A DNA stretch of 64,000 bases, taken from the NCBI GenBank assembly GCA_028023455.1, contig JAQFVV010000505.1:184001-248000 (forward strand), written 5' to 3'. How positions within the stretch are numbered: position 1 is the stretch's first letter; each line of letters begins with the position of its first letter. Positions 25,918 to 38,543 of this stretch are shown here, in pieces. The translations under genes and the position numbers were made by a program. The notes under the pieces are model-generated. The model was given only the letters and a program-made list of their open reading frames with translations. It made no database searches and was not told the DNA's origin. This DNA comes from Epiperipatus broadwayi. Taxonomy: Eukaryota; Onychophora; Udeonychophora; Euonychophora; Peripatidae.

Positions 25918-27345
25918 TATTAATAAAGAATTATAATTTTATTTATCACTTTAAACTAATTTGATTTGCTTATTTCAAATCACTGCATAATTATTTTAAA
26001 ATTTTTATATTTGAAGATCATATTTATTATTCTATGATAAAATTTAATTTTAAAAGAACTTAGTTCAGATTTAAAAGATGTTTAAGTAGATTTGTTCTAA
26101 GATACTTAGAATGGCTATTAAATCCCTTACCCATTTTTAATATCTGAGTGTAATCCTAGATAATTCATTACCTTATTCTAAGACCAAGAGATCATGTTTT
26201 CTTTTATTTAAGTTGGCAATAGTATTGTTAATAACATCATTGTAATGTATGTCTTTATTTTATTAACTAGGATTTCATTCAATATTAAATCTAAAAAGTC
26301 AAAGAGAATTTATTTTATAATTTAACGAGATCATATTATCCTGAGATATCCTGATTTGTTTCACGAACCATATTATCTGAATTTATTTTGATAATGCAGA
26401 AGTACATTAAAAAAAATGGGTCTTAAATGGCATAGATTTTTAAAGAATATTTTAAATTTTATAAAAATTAAATAATAATTTTATCTGATTAAAGATACTG
26501 AAGAGATCGATTAAGTGATAATTGTAGTATATGTTTGTAGAAGGAAGAAATTTAAATGTAACCTCAATGGCATAGGTTCACAATATTAAAAATATTTTAT
26601 TTATAGTTGAGTGAGTTGAGATTTCTCATCTTGTTGAGTTATTAATAATGTTGTTTCATATTTTCATAATTGATTATTGTAATGCTTTCTCCTATGTATC
26701 TTTTTATTGTAGCTTATGACATATTATAAACTCACAAAGTTTAGCTAGTACATAACATTTTAGTGTATACATTGCACACTGTTGTTACTACTGTTCATTT
26801 CGTTAGCTGATTTCGTCTCTTTTCTCATCTTCAATCACCTGGAAGAACTGATCATCTTTCGTAGGTTGCAGTTTGGACATTCCCAATGCTGCTGGTTTTG
26901 GTTGGCTGGAAGAACTTCATATTATTAATAAGTTACAATATATATAATTTTTATTATAAAATCTTGTTACTTTGTATAAAAATTAAATGTAGAATAATTA
27001 TTAATCATTATGTTCATATTATTATTAGGTGCCATCGATTCAACCTTGATTTCAACCTATTCATAAAATTTTCAGCATAGTAGTATATTTATAGAAATAG
27101 TATATGATTGATCTATTTGTTTCAATTTAACATTATTTTGATTAATTTGATGTCACATTATTCTGTACTGCTTCAGATTAAAATCAAGTCATTAACAATA
27201 ATGATTTTAAAATGTAATTTTTTTATGAAGGATTGTTAGAGAAAATGAAACTCGTAAGTTTAGTACAGATATTTAAAGTTTATTTTGATTTAAAAGAAAG
27301 TAGTAGCCACTAATTGCATTGTATCTTTGCTATTTTTCCCCCCAG

Positions 27346-27475
27346 ATTCTGTGTAATAAATGCTGCTCTTATCTATATATATTTTAATAATTATCAAAAA
27401 ATCGATGAAGAAGAGTTTGGCGGAGCCTGGGAAATCGCTAAAGAAGGGTTTATGACTTCCTTTGCAAGTTTTTTG
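27346..27475 (+). CDS. RAB5IF: RAB5IF coding exon (second visible)
   Basis: After CCCCCCAG the exon reads, with the 2 nt carried over, LFCVINAALIYIYFNNYQK then IDEEEFGGAWEIAKEG and FMTSFASFL. It is followed by GTAAGT. The acidic IDEEE.GG.WE..KEGFMTSFA block is the signature of RAB5IF. The exon is 130 nt (1 + 43 codons) and leaves phase 0. It carries the rest of the second membrane segment, the conserved loop and the start of the last membrane segment. The intron before it is 23.8 kb including the N gap. Confidence 0.95.
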
Positions 27476-27725
27476 GTAAGTTTATTATTATTACTATACT
27501 TAGCTTTCATCTCTACCTTTAGTTTTTTTAAGTATTAATACAGATATAACATTTTAATGTTATTTTTTTAATTTAATTATTCCATATTTAGTATATAATA
27601 GTCTACAAAAATTAATAACTTGCATTATATATATAAACCTGCATGAAATTAACTGGCATAAATACACAAAGAACTATTCCATCCACTTATTAATAGAGTC
27701 CAGTACAATTATGTCAATTGTTTGT

Positions 27726-27833
27726 TGTTGTTTTTTTCTCATGTGTCATAACTTCAGCCGGGAAGCGAACCCGATAACCCGGGACAACTGCTTGTAAAGC
27801 AGCTGTCGCTGACCTCTCGACCACCAATACTTG
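27726..27833 (-). repeat. tRNA-derived SINE family D
   Basis: Minus-strand SINE, 108 bp, in RAB5IF intron. An exact 21-bp duplication flanks it (27705-27725 and 27834-27854). On the minus strand it shows GGTGGTCGAGAGGTCAGCG, a tRNA-like anticodon arm with a seven-base loop (CAGCTGC, TTTACAA, GCAGTTG) and the B-box-like GGGTTCGCTTCCCGG, then an A-rich tail. The perfect duplication suggests a rather recent insertion. Confidence 0.9.
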
Positions 27834-28675
27834 ACAATTATGTCAATTGTTTGTAAATGTTTAACAGTAATGATCTTAAGAATGGGACCATTCTTGCATT
27901 GTCATTGTTAAGCAATTTCAAATAAGTAACAGTTGTAATGGATTGTTTTAATGATATATGGATGGGGTACATTCATATAGGAATGACTAAGAATCTAGAT
28001 GATTTTAGAATTTTTGAAGGGTGAAAAGAATGGACTTAAATAAATAAATAAAAAAAGATATTTATCGCTTGATCTTCAAGAAAGTATAATAATATATTAG
28101 TATCAATAAATGTATTTTAATTGAGTAGATTGTCTTTGTTTAGAGAACAACTACTTATATAATGTATCTATAATCTGTTATGTGTCTATGGTCATATTCT
28201 TAAAATACAGTTGTAAGTTGAATTAAAGATTAATTCTGTTTTATTTTTATTTTTTACTTGTGCAATTGCAATGGATATAGTAAGCAATAAAAATATAAAT
28301 TAACATAAATATAAAAAAAAGACTAAAAATATGCAACAAGTAGTATTTCAAACTTTGTAGATTATAAAATTTTATGTTAAAATGTTATAGGCTTCTTCTA
28401 AAAGATAATTCACTTACAGATAACAAAATAATTTCATGCAATAGTTCTTAATAATTATTAAGTAATTGTGAATTTAAATTTGAAAATGATAAAATGTAAT
28501 ATTGTCATCAAAATCTTAATTAGTATATTCTAGAAAGATGTGAACATTCTCATGGAGAGCTGATTAGAGAAGTGAATAAGAACTGTTTTGTTAAATTAAG
28601 AAGGAGAAGAAAAACTATTCTGAGACTTTAAATGTTAATTCATAATAAATTTGGAATAAAGAATTACATTTTTAA

Positions 28676-28905
28676 AATGGTTATCGTCGATTAACCACCA
28701 CACACCACCTGATGTCACTGTTGCTAGTCAAATACCAATAGATATAAAGTTACCGGGCTGATTTACAATTTACTTTTTTTTACATTACTACATGTACGCG
28801 CTGGAATTTGCAGGGAGGGGGATCCGATATCTTTGCCAATCCGAAGGATCGTCCATCACAGTGATATCAGGCAGTGTGCGAGGGCTAATCGATGACAACC
28901 TTAAA
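28676..28905. repeat. Possible small MITE
   Basis: GGTTATCGTCGATTAACC at the left and GGCTAATCGATGACAACC at the right are imperfect inverted repeats bounding ~230 bp that is less AT-rich than the surroundings. There is no clear duplication. Confidence 0.35.
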
Positions 28906-30224
28906 ATTAATATATTTTTTAACTATTACAACTGTTAATGCTATTTCTACATTTGTATTTCTGCTACATCTATATTAAATAAATATATAATATGTTAATG
29001 GTTTCAAATCAAGACCAAAAAAACTTGTTTCTATGTTGTAGATAGAACGATCAATAAGCTTTTCTTTATAGAATTATTTTCATATCTAATTTTTTAAAAA
29101 AAAAAAATAAGAAGCAAACATTTTTATTTAAGTGATTAACATTATTATAATATTTTAGTTGAAAGGAACAGGATTAAGATATTACATATGCGGTGCTTTC
29201 AGTTAGCAGAATTTAGATTATCACAAGGTACATTTTATGAAAAGAATATGTACACATGTATATTATTAATTTGAGAGGCCATTGTAGCATAATCGTTTAA
29301 ACAGATTATTCACAGATTCACTAGTTATTATTATCAGTATCATGAAAAATCTATCTTCTGTAATCAGCTCTAAGTTCAGAATATGTTTGACATGATTTGA
29401 GTTATAGAGCTGAAAAGAATGCAATCTTAGATTTTGTGTACCATCGAAAATAAAGAATACAGCGAAGTTTACATTAGTTTGCTTTAATATCACCCTGTGA
29501 AGACAAAATCCAGAAACCAATTTGGAGGTGGGAATTTTATTTATTTTACTCGCAGATATCTCGTGTACAAAGAAACACCATTCTATATACTTATTTCATA
29601 AACATAATAGATAAATGATTTATATAACACATGTATACGTTGCATCATCTGATAGTAAATTCAGTGTCTGTTAGAAACTGTATGATTGTTTGTCCCTCCC
29701 CCCCCCCCTCCAATGTTTTTTTTTTTAAGCTAATTTTTTTTATAGATAATAAGCCATGGAGATTCCAACAAACCATACATTTTTAAAAAAAAATAATAGG
29801 TACTTTCAGATAAATAATATTTTTCATTTGTATTTGTAATAAATTAACAAAACATTTTTAATGCCCACAATCGAAAAGGTTTTATTATTTTCTTTGTATG
29901 AATTAGTCTCTTTTTCTTCTAAACAGCTAAGCGTCCTTTACGTGTGGTACACCAGAATCATAGCTCTCACTGATTGGCTAAGTGTGTTGCCCTATTTATT
30001 GAGAAATAATTGTGATAATTATTTAAATTAGATTTTACATATAAATAAAAGTATTAATTATTATTTTTAAATAGTAATTTACAATGAAGTGATTTGTTTT
30101 GATAGATTATTTCACTTTTATCTCCAAAAAGTAAAATTATTTAGTAAATATATACAGCAGTCACTTGTAAATGAGTGTGACCAATTTCAACTCCAATAAA
30201 AGAAAAAAAAGATTTTAAAAAAAA

Positions 30225-31295
30225 CTCACGAGTTTTGTGGTGACTATACAATCCAATATGTGGACAAACGCACATCCACATACCATCTTTCTCCACACAA
30301 TATTGCCATCTAGTGCAAGCTATAGTAATCAGTGGATCCAGTGCCTACTTATCTAATATCCCCAGAATAGTTTCTAGCTTATGGCTTTCATCAGTGATGA
30401 GCCTTGGATCTGAGAGAACTGCACCTAGATCTTTTGATCTAATACATTCTTCCAGTAGTCACCTTTTACCCTTTTTTAGTTAACTATATAGGTATGAGCC
30501 CAAATTGAAAACACACTAATGTTTTCAATCCAAACTAATTTGCTTGTATACAGATCTGAACCCAGCTCAGTATTTATATATTTGGTATCTTTTATTTTTA
30601 ATAACCATAGTTAGCAACACTCTTTGACTAGGATTGCTATTAAACCACTATAAAACAGACACAACTCTCCATACAGTAGTGCCACTCGGTGCAAGCTAGA
30701 GTAATCAATGGATGCCAGAAGGCTTGTTGTGCATAAAATCCCTATCTAGTGCCTGCTCATCCAATATCCCCAGACTAGTTTCTAGCTTATGGCTTTCGTC
30801 AACGAGGAACCTTGGATCTGAGAGCACTACACCTAAATCTCAGAAACTAATGCAACCCTCCGGATTGAAAACATAATAATATTCTCAATCCAAGATCATT
30901 AGCTTATATAGTCATATAGGTATGAACAGGCATAAGAAATGGTGATATGTGATTTTTAAACCACTATAACATCATATAATCACCTATGCTTGCACAATTT
31001 TCTAACACAGTAGCTACTTTATTTATACAGTATTGCCACTTAGTGCAAGTGGTCTAGTTGTAATGCTTTCAGATCTGTGACCTCTCACTGATGAAATCTA
31101 AAAACTAGTCTGGAGCTATTGGGTGAACAGGCACTAGATAGGGATTTTAATATACTAACCTTCTAGCATCCATTGATTACTATGGCTTGCACTAGATGGC
31201 AATATTGTATGGAGAAAGTCGCTACTGTCTTAACAGATTGGGTATGCATAAGGAATGATAGCTGTGTGATGTTATAATTGTTTAATACACATCCA
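30225..31295. repeat. Cluster of three family B copies (B2-B4)
   Basis: B2 (about 30225-30645), B3 (about 30646-30985) and B4 (about 31000-31295) lie together. Each has the CTAGTTTCTRGCTTRTGGC or inverse phrase. B4 holds CTGATGA (31088-31094) on the + strand with AAAACTAGTC, where the stem II sequence has decayed. B2 and B3 carry the core on the minus strand with mutations (CATCAGTGATGAG; GTCAACGAGG). The cluster ends with TGCACTAGATGGCAATATTG, mirroring its start near 30300. Confidence 0.75.
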
Positions 31296-32335
31296 CATAT
31301 AGAATATATTGTACCGTTTATTTATATATGGTAAAAGCTAAAAAAAGGTAAATTTAGATTTTTTTTTTGATTAGTATAATTTTTTTTAAATGTACAATGA
31401 TCATAAGTTAAAATTTTCATCCACATTTTTTTTATCTGATAAAAGTAAAAATTGGAGAGAACAAAGGACACACAAATTACTAATCCAGATAAGCTAAAAG
31501 AAAAATATTTTAGCTAATTAAAGATGTCCGAAAGTCGTTATAAAAAAAGAGAACTTTATAACTGAAAAATGATAAAGAAAGTACAAGATTATAAACCTAA
31601 ATGCCATGATAATAATAACATGCGCAGAAGTTTGAAAACTGGACCTCGAGTATAAAAGGAAGAGACCAGTTTGATCAACATCTTGTTTTGTCTGTTTTTC
31701 CTATGGTTGGTCCTGGATAACAAAAATATATCCAGGACCATTCTATGCTGAAATAATTCTGCATGTTGGAGTAGGCCGGGGCTTTTGCTGACATTGTTCC
31801 TGAAGATGGACACCAGAAAAGCTTTTGTGACCAACCAGTAGGATAGACCAAGATCAACTTATAACCGATGGCTGAGTTCATTCTCCCACAAAAAAAAAAA
31901 ATATGCATAGTAATCTAAAAGCTTCTTGAACTCGCTAAACTTACACGATTGTGACTTAAAGTTTGCAAACAACTCTTAAAAAAAGAAATAATAAGCTTAA
32001 AATAATCCCGATAGAGACTGTAATTTTATTATTCAAGAGACTCGTTTACCCAAGAACTTTTTAATTGTTTAACTGTTATTTTTTATTAATTGATTCATTA
32101 TTTGGATTAGTGCGTGTTCTCTCCAGTTTTATTTAATTAGTAATTTATCTTTAAACATTTTAATTTGTTAGAATAAAAATATTTATTTGTAATATCAACT
32201 TTTCATTTGTATGTTATTGATGATTATTATTAAATTTATTAATATTAGTTTAGTAAGATTTGAAAATATAATTTACCTTTGCCAATATGTGTTGACTAAG
32301 CTCCAGGAATAATAATATCTAGAAAATAATTCTAG

Positions 32336-32570
32336 TTACAGGATGGCTCAGTTGGTTAGAGCGTTACCTTAAATTTCAATAATCAAAAATCTAAGGACCC
32401 AGGTTCGAATCCCATGCTAGTACTGTCACTGGTCAGACCAGCAACACCTGAAGAAGTGGGGAGAAAAATACCTCTCGAAACGTTGTGCATATACTAACCT
32501 GTTTGCTGTGATATTACTAACAGTTAATGCATATAGTAACCTGTTTGCTGTGATATTACTAACAGTTGAA
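32336..32570 (+). repeat. tRNA-headed SINE with hammerhead-like body (family K)
   Basis: The head GGATGGCTCAGTTGGTTAG (A-box region) and GGTTCGAATCCC (B box, from 32402) are tRNA-like. The anticodon region has an extra ~10 bases, so it is not a functional tRNA. The body contains CTGAAGA..CTCTCGAAACGTT. The tail is two 42-bp repeats of a unit with TAACCTGTTTGCTGTG (32486-32568). Confidence 0.8.
32448..32487 (+). ncRNA. Degenerate hammerhead-like motif in SINE
   Basis: CTGAAGA (32448-32454) fits the CTGANGA core. A stem of five pairs (GGGAG with CTCTC) is followed directly by GAAA (32477-32480), the palindrome ACGT (32480-32483) and T at the cleavage position. Four unpaired bases before stem II and a helix I of only about three pairs make activity unlikely. 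The GAAACGT ending is common in minimal hammerheads of Penelope-like elements. Confidence 0.4.
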
Positions 32571-33156
32571 TGCATTTGGAATATTTAAATAAAATTAAAC
32601 TTTTCTAAAGACATTCAACACACATATTAAATGATGGAAATAGTCCAATATAAAAATACATCTATTTTTTAACTTTGTTAAAAGTTAATGAGAAAACATT
32701 GGACTCTGCTATATCTCAACATCTAAGTGTACCTTTCTACTTATAAAATTACCAAAATATTTAAATTGATTTATATTATCAAATTGATAATCATCGAAGC
32801 TAAAAGTTGCTGAAGATCTTTTTTCATCACTGGCTGATAAAGGACTTGAGTTGTTGGTTTTCTAATATTCAAAATATTAACTTCATTCTACAAGTTGTCT
32901 TTTGAGCTGTTAAAAATAGCAGAATCATCAACATACTCTAAATCCATAATCTATGAAGAATGGAATTCTCAAAAAAAAGAGACTTTATTGAGTATGAAAT
33001 GTTTTACAAGGTAAATATTGATTTACATAGTGCAATATGGAGATTTGAAATGACACATTGAATTTTTTTGTCCATAGCATTTCCAGAAATTGATCTACCC
33101 AAGAAAACTCAAAACATTAATTCACGAGAAGATTAACCATAAAGACAAATGAATGT

Positions 33157-34219
33157 TACAATTAGGAATTATTTGTTAAGTCTAGAGTTTAAATATAAGT
33201 AGCATTTTAGGAGTACAATATTGAGAAATCCAATTTGCGATAGATAAGTAGAGAATAGGAAAACCTTGGGAGATAACAACATTGGAATTAATTTAAATAG
33301 GGTGAATCACTTGCAATTAAAATCATTAGGCCAAACTGCAGCTTACTTTGCAATAATACTTGGATAAAATCATTTATAACAATAACGCTAAAAAAACGCT
33401 ATGAATAACGTTTTTTTCTTTCTTGTGAATGAGAAAATCAATGTTGGAAACTATCCCCACAGCTTTCTCATACAAGCCCTCTCCCTCAAAAGAACCAGGA
33501 TTTAGGCCTCTTGGGGCCCCTCCCAACAACCAGACTCTCTCATCCAATCAGCAAAGTTGAGGGTAATGAAAATTTTAATTAAAAGGTACAATTAGGAATT
33601 ATTTGTAAAGTCTAGAATTCAAATATGAATAGCGTTTTAGGAGTACAATATTGAGAAATCCAATTTGCGGTAGATAACTTGAGAAATAGGAAAACACTTG
33701 GAGATAACATAAAATATGGACTAAATCAATCTACTGTTCAGTTCTTCCAAATGGCCTCGAATATCCTCACAAAAGAGCAATTCCGAATTCTTTGGAAAAA
33801 TTATGGAAAAACTATGGAGAACAAGGGAAAAAATCCAAGTTTCAAAATGTCTCTGTTGAAAACCATTCTAATCTATTATGAAAATCACATGAACAGCAAA
33901 AGGCCAGCCCTATCAATAACAACATTGGAAGTAATAAAATTAACTAAGGTGAATCAGTTGCAGTTAGAATCATGAAGTCAAACTGCAACTTATTTTGCAA
34001 TAATACACAGATAAAATCATTTACGACAATAACGTTAAAAAAAATCACCATAAATAACATTATATTTTCTGTCTTGTGATGAGAAAAATCAATGTTGGTA
34101 ATGATCACCCAGCACCCTCTCTCAAAAAAACTAGGATTTAGGCCCTTGGGGGCCCTCCCAACAACCACTCTCTCATTCATTCAACAAAATTAAGTGAAAT
34201 GAAAATTTTCATTAAAAGA
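33157..34219 (+). repeat. 430-bp tandem duplication, second copy with 209-bp extra
   Basis: Copy 1 (33157-33586) and copy 2 (33587-34219) share TACAATTAGGAATTATTTGT, GAGTACAATATTGAGAAATC and CTTGGGGCCCCTCCCAACAA-like text. Copy 2 has about 209 additional bases (33710-33918) between GATAACA and ACATTGG. An open frame (33679-33975, 98 codons, QSTVQFFQMASNILTKEQF) spans that segment and its product is not recognised. Either copy 1 lost the segment across an ACA microhomology or copy 2 gained it. Confidence 0.7.
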
Positions 34220-34639
34220 TAAAATCTCAGTAGAAATCTTTTGTAATTTCAATGGCTGCCATATATTTACATAGCGTTTTTATAAAAGTTGAAGAAATTA
34301 TTCTTGTGATTACATTGTTGATATAGCTTATATATGAAAAGAGAGTTAAAAACTCCCCATTTTAATAGGGATAGTTTTAGAGAAAATTCCCTAAACTAGG
34401 AAAAAGGGAACGAAACGGAGAGCCAGAAACAGGATTAAGTGGAGTCCTTGGCTACCTCTAGTTAGAGAGAATGGAATTCTTATTGCTATTTTTAATCAAA
34501 TCGTCTAAAAACCACCATCACAAAAATCAAAAACAATATTGGAGCAAATATACATTCTTATTTAACATCAATTTTCATTTTAGTTGTGTCATATTTTTCC
34601 ATCTCTAATAATGTGTTTTATTTGATAATGTATAAGCTT

Positions 34640-35510
34640 TATAATATGAATGAACTGTATTGGTCAATTAATTTAGGCATAGACCTGTTTAATGAATTGA
34701 GTCAAATGCTTTGACCAAATCAGGAAAAACAATATGTAAATTTATTTATTTTTTCTTGGCAACAAAAATCATATCTGTAGTGTTTTATTTTCTAAAACCA
34801 CACTGGATCTCTGGTAGCTATTCATCCGTGACTGGAAGCAACTTATTCAACAAAGTCCTTGAAAGTATTTTTGCTCAAGTGGATAACTGATACTCTATGA
34901 TAATTACTACAATGTTGTCTATTCCCTTTGTTTATAAAAATTGGAAAAATGTATAGGTCCTTGTATTTCTTAAAAATTCCAATAGTTTTGAAGCTAACGT
35001 ATTCCCTTTATATTTTAAATTTCTGTTCTTTATCAAGGCCTGCAATCTTTTTATTTTTAAGATTACAAACAGCTGTTTTGATTTCACTAAGCTGGATATT
35101 TTTATCCAACCCTAAATGAGTAGAAAGTCATCATCTCAAGTCTTATATCATTATTTAAAAGATGATAAAAATATTCCTTCGACTGTTCAAAATATCAATG
35201 TCATAATAGATTTATTTAGGGGACTGTGATACCATATGTTGCTTTCAGTGCATCAAAAAAAAAAGGATATAGAATGATCACTATCATTGAATATCTGTAT
35301 CTCCTTTGCACTTATAATCTACCAATCATATGTAAGACTTATTGTTAGTCATTGAACTTTTTTGCCTTAAAATCTTGATTTTTAAAAAATAATAAAATTC
35401 CTCAATTAAGTTATTATTTTGTCAAACAGAAAATGTCTCTTGATTCTTCTTTTTACTGAATCCAAAAGTAGGTTTACTTGTATCCATAACACCCTTTTTG
35501 TAAGAATTCT
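34640..35510 (-). pseudogene. Decayed non-LTR reverse transcriptase
   Basis: On the minus strand, translation with frameshifts gives LDKNIQLSEIKTAVCNLKNK then KIAGLDKE, the entry region of LINE RT domains (usually KLKNGKAPGPD). It also gives a stretch ending FPDLVKAFDSIH, the catalytic motif A. Many stops separate them. CR1/Jockey-like by general look, clade not certain. It lies in the RAB5IF intron, antisense. Confidence 0.6.
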
Positions 35511-35825
35511 ACACCTTAGTTATAAGACAATCCGCAATTTTAATGTTTAATGGCTGTTGAAATATACTACATATAGTAGATACTCCTAAAAAACCAACTC
35601 AATTTTTTGTGTGAATATAATTGGAATAAGACCTGTTTTTAATGTGACTATCATTTTATTTTGGAAAATACTAATGCATGATTTATCAAACAGTCTGTGC
35701 TTGTAAAAAAATCATATAGGTATTTTTCTTGTATTCTGACTATAATTATTTAATGTATACATAAATTAGTTACAAATATAAAAATATTAATAAAAAAGAC
35801 ACACACAATTATTTCTCTATAAAAC

Positions 35826-35869
35826 TGCTTTAATATTTCAACCAGCAGACTGGTTTTCATCAGAAAACA
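35826..35869 (-). ncRNA. Hammerhead ribozyme-like motif, L left arm
   Basis: On the minus strand: helix I strand TGTTTT (35864-35869), core CTGATGA (35857-35863), a single A, a perfect six-pair stem II AACCAG-TCTG-CTGGTT (35840-35855), GAAA (35836-35839), the palindrome ATAT overlapping the last A, T at the cleavage position (35832), then AAAGCA (35826-35831). AAAGCA pairs with TGTTTT over six positions with one G-T. All invariant core bases are present. The extra A before stem II is the only irregularity. Confidence 0.65.
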
Positions 35870-36094
35870 CAATGAAACGGCTATTTCCAGAATTTAAACA
35901 TTAAAAAATTACAAACATTTACATATGAGATGACAGAATTAATTCCTATAGGCTAAAATTCTTTATATAACAATTTTTATCAATCAACCAATTGATAAAT
36001 ATCTCATACTTTTCTAACACAAACAAAAACCCAGTAATTACATTCTTATAAAAAAAATTTAGTGTTTAAATTCTGGAAGTAGCCATTTTGTTGC

Positions 36095-36136
36095 GCTTTC
36101 TGGTCAAAACCAGTCTGCTGGTTGAAATATTAAAGC
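36095..36136 (+). ncRNA. Hammerhead-like motif, L right arm, mutated core
   Basis: GCTTT (36095-36099) and AAAGC (36132-36136) pair as helix I. Stem II AACCAG-TCTG-CTGGTT and GAAATATT are intact. The core reads CTGGTCA instead of CTGANGA, so cleavage is not expected. Confidence 0.5.
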
Positions 36137-37159
36137 AGCTTTATAGAGAATTGTGTATTTTTTTTTATTAGTATTTTTATATTTCCTTGAGTTAGTTCCT
36201 ATATTTATTATTTTCATAAATTAATTATTATATATATATAAGTTTATTAGCATTTTGTAGGAACAATATATTAGAGCATGTGAATATATATTATGTGCAT
36301 ATGTATACAAATTACATAAATGTAATACTAATGCATATTTGCATTTCCAAATTGTAATTTATCAATTTTATTACTAAATAAAGATTTGAAAATAAATTAT
36401 TACATAATCTAATATTTGTTTTGTTTGAAAAGGGGGAAAAAAAATTTGAATGTATACTTTCACAAGTAGAACACCATGAAATATATCCAATAAGCATTTT
36501 TATTTATCATTTTAATTGCACTTTTAAGTAAAATTATTTAAATCTAGTAACAAAATTCTTTTTTAAAAATGCTTAAATTGTTAGTTTTCATTTTATCTCT
36601 TAGACTGTCAGGCCGCCATCTTGAATTTAAAATAAAAATTATAACATATCTTCTGTTTGAATACAATAAATATAAAAATATATACATTGTTAGAAAGAGC
36701 AAATATGAAAGAATGTAATAAAACTGATAAAATAGTCATTACCTCAACAAAAAAAAAAAAATTTTAAAAAAAGATTTTTAAAGTAATGATTAAATTTTAT
36801 CAGCATTATTGTTTTTTTAATGGATCTGAAGTTATTGTGAAAAATGCATAAATATTTAATATGGTCCATTTTGAAGTCATAAAGATAATTATAGTTTTAT
36901 AGCATCTAATGTTATTGAAGTTTACAATATGGCTCGAGAATAGATAATTGCCAACCCACAAAGAATTATTAAGTGTACTATTTTTGCTAGGAATGGCCAA
37001 ATTTTTATTTTAAGCTTTTTTTATTAGATAATATGAAATGATCTTACTGCAAGTTATCATTTGCTTAGTCTTATTTTAAAAAAATTAATTGTGCACTTGC
37101 TAAAAATAATTTGGCAAGCAGGAGCAAATTTTTTAGAGAACTTCAGAATTTTAATAATA

Positions 37160-38008
37160 CACCTGGGTCTTGTTTTATGCAGTAGATAGGTTCCACAGAA
37201 AACCCGCATTAAAAAAAATCAAAATGGGGAATAGGTTCTATATTTTTCAGAATTCGCATAAAAGCAAAGCAACAAGGAAAAAGTTACTTTAAAATTCGCA
37301 TTAAAAAAATAAGCAAATAAAATATGACTAATAAAAATTTTCAAATATTTGAAAAAAATTTATACAAGACAAACTTTTTTTATTAACTACAGTATTTAAT
37401 TTTACATTTTTCATACATATTTTAATCATTACCGCTAGCGTTCGTTTGTAAACTGGTAAGAAATCAGATTCGATGTGATGTGATGAATTGTGGCTTCTTA
37501 AATGAAGTCAAGAATCTCTCAGCAATTATGGCCAGAGAAACCTGTTGCCACTTTATTTTTATTCGTGTTGTGATGTACAATTAGCACCATTTTCAGTCTT
37601 GTGCTGTGTTAATGGTTTTCTGTTTCTATATTAAAAAAATGAGATCGCAACTAAAACAAAAAGATTATACGTTATTATTAGAAAGATTATTTTCAGTTTA
37701 TATATAACAAAATACATTTTAAAAGTTTAAATTTTTTGAATATTTATTGCGATATTTTTATATGTAAGTATAAATCTGTTATTATTATTTACTCATTAGT
37801 ATAAATTGGTTATTTACATACAGCTTCAGGCCATATTCACGTTAGCTGCTAATATAGCATTATATTTTTGAAATAAAAAAAAAAGTATTTCAACAAAATA
37901 AGTTATTAATAATTTAAATTTCTTCATATCTAATAAATATAGTGAAATATGAAAGAAGAAGAAACATGAATCGCATTAAAATAATCCGCATAAAACGAGA
38001 CCCATGTG
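37160..38008. mobile_element. pogo/Tigger-like non-autonomous DNA transposon, copy 1
   Basis: Starts CACCTGGGTCTTGTTTTATG and ends with the inverted form (CGCATAAAACGAGACCCATG-TG), flanked by TA at 37158-37159 and 38009-38010. The TIR resembles Tigger/pogo ends, which also read CCTCGTTTTA. At 849 bp with no transposase frame, it is a deletion derivative. Internal copies of GAATTCGCATAAAAGCAAAG mark subterminal repeats. Confidence 0.7.
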
Positions 38009-38543
38009 TAATTATATTTTCTAAATAGCTCTTATAATTGTTTATATTTTATTTAATTATGTATTTATTTACTATTTGTTTTTGTTTGTTTTTTTTACAT
38101 ACTGAATTTTTTCTTTTTCTCATTTTTTATTATGTTTCACTTACTTATTTTTTCATTTGTTTTCTAATGATTTCATGGTTTTTTATTATGATTATTATTG
38201 AAAAAAATTTTAATGAACTACAAAATACATATTTTTTCATTTATTTTATGCAATTATAATTTAAATATTTAAATTTTATAAATAAATCTTATTTACTTCT
38301 TTCAAACATGTAAAGTTGTGTTATTTTTGACATGTAGTTTTAAATGATTCCTTTGTAGGAAATATTGCATTCAAAACGTGAAGATAATTAATAATAAGAT
38401 GCATTATCACAATAGATATATCTGCTTGAAAAACTTAAGAATCCAAGCAAATTGATTATTTTGGAGAAATGTTTTTTTCCTAAGGATCAGTATTACTTTA
38501 GCACTGCCTAACTTAATTTGATATTAGGATATATATATATACA

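Larger units (their letters stand above)
35778..36182. repeat. Fold-back repeat family L
   Basis: The left arm 35778-35905 and right arm 36058-36182 are inverted copies (CTTTAATATTTCAACCAGCA against TGCTGGTTGAAATATTAAAG) around ~150 bp of spacer. Each arm has a hammerhead-like core, one on each strand. Confidence 0.85.

Noticed and set aside
27760-27833. Possible minus-strand tRNA gene with a TAC anticodon loop
   Set aside because: Poly-A tail and a 21-bp flanking duplication show a SINE, and the acceptor stem does not close.
31589-31908. Overlapping minus-strand frames of ~80 codons, possible retroelement piece
   Set aside because: No catalytic or zinc-binding motif could be identified; they may be chance frames in a GC-richer patch.
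32336-32412. Possible functional tRNA gene
   Set aside because: A and B boxes are tRNA-like, but the anticodon arm has an extra ~10 bases and there is no acceptor stem. It is a SINE head.
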